DNA of 10,959 bases from CAZYXZ01 sp964651395 (lineage in GTDB: Bacteria; Actinomycetota; Actinomycetes; BP-191), in assembly GCA_964651395.1 (NCBI GenBank), contig CAZYXZ010000091.1, positions 1 to 10,959 of the forward strand. The letters are read 5' to 3'. The position numbers and the translations under genes are program-made. The notes below the pieces were generated by a model. The model saw nothing but the letters and a program-made list of their open reading frames with translations, was not told where the DNA came from and did not search any database. Shown here piece after piece: positions 8,004 to 10,959 of the stretch. Each line of letters starts with the position of its first letter. Within the stretch, counting starts at the first letter, position 1.

Positions 8004-9697
8004 CCCTCGAGCCACTTCAGCTGGAACCAGTACGACCCGTGCGGCGCGAGTGTCAGCAGGTAGGGCAGCTCGCCGACGCGGGGGAAGTGCACGTTGCCGA
8101 TCACCTCGATCGGCGTCACGCCCTCGAACCGACGGAGGTCCAGCTCGACCGGCTGCGCGAACCGCGACAGGTTGCTCACGCAGAGCACGATGTCGCTGTC
8201 CTGCTCGCGCAGCGTGTCGTCCTCGTACTCGCGGACGAAGGCCAGCACGCTCGGATTGCTGCTGCCGAGCTCCTCGAAGCTGCCGAGGCCGAACACCGGG
8301 TGCTGCTTGCGCACCTCGATCAGCCGTTTCGTCCACCAGAGCAGTGACGTGGTGCTGCGCAGCTGCGCCTCCACGTTCAGCGCCTGGTATCCGTAGACCG
8401 GGTCGAGCAGCGGCGGCAGGTACAGCCGGGCGAAGTCGGCGGTGGAGAACCCGCCGTTGCGGTCGCCGCTCCACTGCATGGGCGTCCGGACGCCGTCGCG
8501 ATCTCCGAGATAGATGTTGTCGCCCATCCCGATCTCGTCCCCGTAGTAGAGCACCGGTGAACCCGGGAGCGAGAGCAGCAAGGTCGTGAACAGCTCGATC
8601 TGGTCGCGACTGTTCTCCAGCAGGGGCGCGAGCCGACGCCGGATGCCCACGTTCGCCTTCATCCGCGGGTCCTTGGCGTACTCGCTGTACATGTAGTCGC
8701 GCTCTTCGTCGGTGACCATCTCGAGCGTCAGCTCGTCATGGTTGCGCAGGAAGATCCCCCACTGGCAGTTCGGTGGGATGGGCGGCGTCTGCGCGAGGAT
8801 CTCCGAGATGGGGTAGCGCTGCTCGCGGCGGACCGCCATGAACAGCCGCGGCATGAGCGGGAAGTGGAACGCCATCTGGCACTCGTCGTCGTCGCCGAAG
8901 TACTCGACGACGTCGCTCGGCCACTGGTTCGCCTCCGCGAGGAGCACGCGATCCTCGTACTTCTCGTCCACCTCCTTGCGGACCCTCTTGAGGTACTCGT
9001 GCGTGGGCGGCAGGTTCTCGCAGTTCGTGCCCTCGGCTTCGAAGAGATAGGGCACGGCGTCGAGCCGGAACCCGTCGATGCCGAGGTCGAGCCAGAACCG
9101 CAGGACCTCGAGCATGGCGTCCTGCACGGCCGGGTTCTCGTAGTTGAGGTCCGGCTGGTGCGAGAAGAACCGGTGCCAGAAGTACTGCTCGCGCACCGGG
9201 TCCCAGGTCCAGTTCGACTTCTCGGTGTCGACGAAGATCACCCGGGCGTCCGGGTAGGCGGCATCGGTGTTCGACCAGACGTACCAGTCACCGTAGAAGC
9301 CGTCCGGGTCGGTGCGCGACGCCTGGAACCACGGATGCGCGTCGCTGGTGTGGTTCATGACCAGGTCGGCGATGACGCGGATCCCGCGCGCATGGGCCGC
9401 CTCGACCAGCTCCACGAAGTCCCCGATCGTGCCGAACTCGGGGAGCACGGTGAAGAAGTCGGCGATGTCGTAGCCGCCGTCCCGGAGCGGTGACTCATAG
9501 ATGGGCAGCAACCACAGGCAGTCCACGCCGAGCCACTGCAGGTAGTCGAGCTTCGCGGTCAGTCCGCGGATGTCGCCGGTGCCGTCGCCGGTCATGTCGT
9601 AGAAGCCGCGGATCAGCACCTCGTAGAAGACCGCCCGCTTGTACCAGTGCGGATCGGCCGGCTTCAGCCCGGGCTGCTCAGTCATCTCGGTGCTCAC
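8000..9697 (-). CDS. treS: Trehalose synthase (maltose alpha-D-glucosyltransferase, GH13_16)
   Basis: 565 residues. It interconverts trehalose and maltose by intramolecular rearrangement; in this operon it supplies maltose to the kinase. The GH13 barrel starts near residue 18 (HWYKRAVFYEV). Signatures: DLVMNHTSD (region I), DGFRLDAVPYLFE with nucleophile Asp213, LLAEANQW with acid/base Glu255, and LRNHDELTLEM with Asp321. YYGDEIGMGDN and DGVRTPMQWS further on are usual for TreS. The C-terminal beta domain ends near WFQLKWLEG. The chosen start is GTG at 9695-9697, because it makes a GTGA overlap with the glgE stop like the other junctions. An ATG four codons later (9683-9685) is a plausible alternative giving 561 residues. 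Neither has a clear Shine-Dalgarno sequence. Confidence 0.96.
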   Translation of the reverse strand: MSTEMTEQPGLKPADPHWYKRAVFYEVLIRGFYDMTGDGTGDIRGLTAKLDYLQWLGVDCLWLLPIYESPLRDGGYDIADFFTVLPEFGTIGDFVELVEAAHARGIRVIADLVMNHTSDAHPWFQASRTDPDGFYGDWYVWSNTDAAYPDARVIFVDTEKSNWTWDPVREQYFWHRFFSHQPDLNYENPAVQDAMLEVLRFWLDLGIDGFRLDAVPYLFEAEGTNCENLPPTHEYLKRVRKEVDEKYEDRVLLAEANQWPSDVVEYFGDDDECQMAFHFPLMPRLFMAVRREQRYPISEILAQTPPIPPNCQWGIFLRNHDELTLEMVTDEERDYMYSEYAKDPRMKANVGIRRRLAPLLENSRDQIELFTTLLLSLPGSPVLYYGDEIGMGDNIYLGDRDGVRTPMQWSGDRNGGFSTADFARLYLPPLLDPVYGYQALNVEAQLRSTTSLLWWTKRLIEVRKQHPVFGLGSFEELGSSNPSVLAFVREYEDDTLREQDSDIVLCVSNLSRFAQPVELDLRRFEGVTPIEVIGNVHFPRVGELPYLLTLAPHGSYWFQLKWLEG

Positions 9698-10959
9698 AGG
9701 GGACGGACCGTGAAGACGTGGGCCGGCTCGACGAACGGGTCGAGGCGCACGTAGTTCGCGGAGCCGTGCCACACGTACCAGGTGTCGGCGATCTCGTCGC
9801 GCACCTCGAAATGGTCTGTCCACTCGAGACCGAGCTTGGCCAGGTCGAGGTGCACCGTGGCCTCGCGGACGGCGTGGGGGTCGAGGTTGGCGACGACCAG
9901 CACGACGTCGTCCTCGTGCCGCTTGCTGAAGGCGATGACGTCCGGCGAGTCCACGTAGTGGAACTCGAGGTTGCGCAGCCAGTGCAGGGCGGGGTGGGCC
10001 CGGCGCAGCTGGTTGAGCCGCCGCAGGTAGGGCGCGAGCGACTGCGGATCGGTCCAGTCGCGCGGTCGCAGCTGGTACTTCTCCGAGTCGACGTACTCCT
10101 CGGACCCCTCCCGGACCGGTGTGGCCTCCGCGAGCTCGTAGCCCGCGTAGACGCCCCAGGACGGCGAGAGCAGGGCCGCCAGCACGGCACGCACCTTGAA
10201 GGCCGGCGGGCCGCCGTGCTGCAGATAGGCATGGAGGATGTCCGGCGTGTTCACGAAGAAGTTCGGCCGCATGTAGTCCGCGACCTCTGTGTGGGCGAGC
10301 TCGTGGAGGTACTCCTCGAGCTCCCACTTCGCGTTCCGCCACGTGAAGTACGTGTAGGACTGCGTGAAGCCGATGCGCGCGAGCATCTGCATCATCGGCG
10401 GCCGGGTGAAGGCCTCCGACAGGAACAGCACGTCCGGGTCCGCGCTCTGCACCTCGGCGATCAGCCGTTCCCAGAACCCGAGCGGTTTCGTGTGCGGGTT
10501 GTCGACGCGGAAGATGCGCACGCCGTGCGCCATCCAGTGCCGGACGACGCGCAGCACCTCGGCGTAGAGCCCCTCCGGGTCGTCGTCGAAGTTCAACGGG
10601 TAGATGTCCTGGTACTTCTTGGGCGGGTTCTCCGCGTACGCGATGGTGCCGTCGGCCCGGTGCACGAACCACTCGGGGTGCTCGGTCACCCACGGGTGGT
10701 CGGGGGAGCACTGGAGCGCCAGGTCCAGGGCGATCTCCAGGTCGAGCTCCCGCGCTCGTGCGACGAAGTGGTCGAAGTCGTCGATGGTCCCGAGGTCGGG
10801 ATGGACCGCGTCGTGGCCGCCCGCCGCGCTACCGATGGCCCACGGGCTGCCCGGGTCGTCCGGTCCGGCTTCGAGAGTGTTGTTCGGCCCCTTGCGGAAG
10901 GACCGGCCGATCGGGTGGATCGGCGGGAGGTAGACGACGTCGAAGCCCATGTCGGCGAT
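9694..10959 (-). CDS. glgE: Alpha-1,4-glucan:maltose-1-phosphate maltosyltransferase (GH13_3), 3' part only
   Basis: 421 C-terminal residues are visible; the frame is open through the right window edge. Full-length GlgE is about 660-700 residues, so roughly 240-280 N-terminal residues (N and S domains and the start of the barrel) lie outside. It uses maltose 1-phosphate to extend alpha-1,4-glucans by two glucoses. Visible signatures: YLPPIHPIGRSFRKGPNN (bases 10879-10932), ENPPKKYQDIYPLNFD (10582-10629), VRIFRVDNPHTKP with the nucleophile Asp (codon 10501-10503), FLSEAFTRP with the acid/base Glu (10414-10416), and FVNTPDIL with the third carboxylate. Nucleophile and acid/base are 29 residues apart, as Asp394 and Glu423 are in the Streptomyces coelicolor enzyme. 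The Asn, Lys and Tyr of NPPKKY correspond by spacing to residues contacting the donor in that structure. The PKKY and RVDNP motifs separate it from ordinary alpha-amylases. The stop TGA at 9694-9696 overlaps the treS start. Confidence 0.97.
   Translation of the reverse strand: MADMGFDVVYLPPIHPIGRSFRKGPNNTLEAGPDDPGSPWAIGSAAGGHDAVHPDLGTIDDFDHFVARARELDLEIALDLALQCSPDHPWVTEHPEWFVHRADGTIAYAENPPKKYQDIYPLNFDDDPEGLYAEVLRVVRHWMAHGVRIFRVDNPHTKPLGFWERLIAEVQSADPDVLFLSEAFTRPPMMQMLARIGFTQSYTYFTWRNAKWELEEYLHELAHTEVADYMRPNFFVNTPDILHAYLQHGGPPAFKVRAVLAALLSPSWGVYAGYELAEATPVREGSEEYVDSEKYQLRPRDWTDPQSLAPYLRRLNQLRRAHPALHWLRNLEFHYVDSPDVIAFSKRHEDDVVLVVANLDPHAVREATVHLDLAKLGLEWTDHFEVRDEIADTWYVWHGSANYVRLDPFVEPAHVFTVRPL

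Larger units (their letters stand above)
2871..10959 (-). other. GlgE-pathway operon glgE-treS-pep2-glgB-malQ
   Basis: Five genes on one strand have no intergenic bases. The junctions are GTGA (9694-9697), GTGA (8000-8003), ATGGCTGA (6639-6646) and TTGA (4472-4475). The first four products form the established trehalose-to-branched-glucan pathway of actinobacteria, and MalQ adds glucan chain remodelling. The promoter must lie beyond the right edge, since no internal non-coding space exists. That the five are transcribed together is an inference from the overlaps. Confidence 0.9.

Noticed and set aside
8004..8474. Upstream extension of the maltokinase frame suggesting a TreS-maltokinase fusion
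   Set aside because: A real stop codon ends treS at 8000-8002 in a different frame, and the extension carries no TreS motifs, so the two are separate genes.
9698..10711. Upstream extension of the treS frame, which would give a 900-residue protein
   Set aside because: The extra N-terminal part is Arg/Pro/Ala-rich noise in the shadow of glgE; TreS homology starts just after the GTG at 9697.

Overview
This is a high-GC window with actinobacterial gene content. The left edge matches the isobutyryl-CoA mutase type found in Streptomyces and relatives. The right three quarters are a GlgE-pathway cluster of the kind found in Streptomyces and other Actinomycetota. I cannot name the genus. The window is almost solid coding sequence: the only intergenic gap is 72 bases (1447-1518). 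I found no tRNA, rRNA, CRISPR array, insertion sequence or obvious phage gene.

Plus strand, 1-2874. The window opens inside the large catalytic subunit of a B12-dependent acyl-CoA mutase, which lacks its own cobalamin-binding domain. Two substrate-pocket positions carry Phe and Gln, the isobutyryl-CoA mutase (IcmA) pair, rather than the Tyr and Arg of methylmalonyl-CoA mutase. After a short gap holding two weak hairpins comes a secreted protein of 451 residues built from seven LVIVD-type repeats, predicted to be a seven-bladed beta-propeller of unknown function.

Minus strand, 10959-2871. Five genes read leftward in the order glgE (3' part only), treS, maltokinase (pep2/mak), glgB, malQ. Each junction is a start/stop overlap of 4 or 8 bases, so the set looks like one translationally coupled operon. 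The known pathway runs trehalose to maltose (TreS), maltose to maltose 1-phosphate (maltokinase, ATP), polymerisation of maltosyl units into alpha-1,4-glucan (GlgE), and introduction of alpha-1,6 branches (GlgB). MalQ, placed last, can shuffle glucan chains and maltose in the same pool. The visible catalytic residues of all five enzymes are intact.

The two transcription units converge and share a CTAG palindrome in which both stop codons lie (2871-2874), leaving no room for a terminator between them. I do not see an undescribed system here. The points most worth a second look are the IcmA-type residues in a gene likely to be auto-labelled methylmalonyl-CoA mutase, a MalQ that appears to lack one N-terminal domain and starts with TTG, a regular series of histidines in the LVIVD propeller, and the dense overlaps of the operon.
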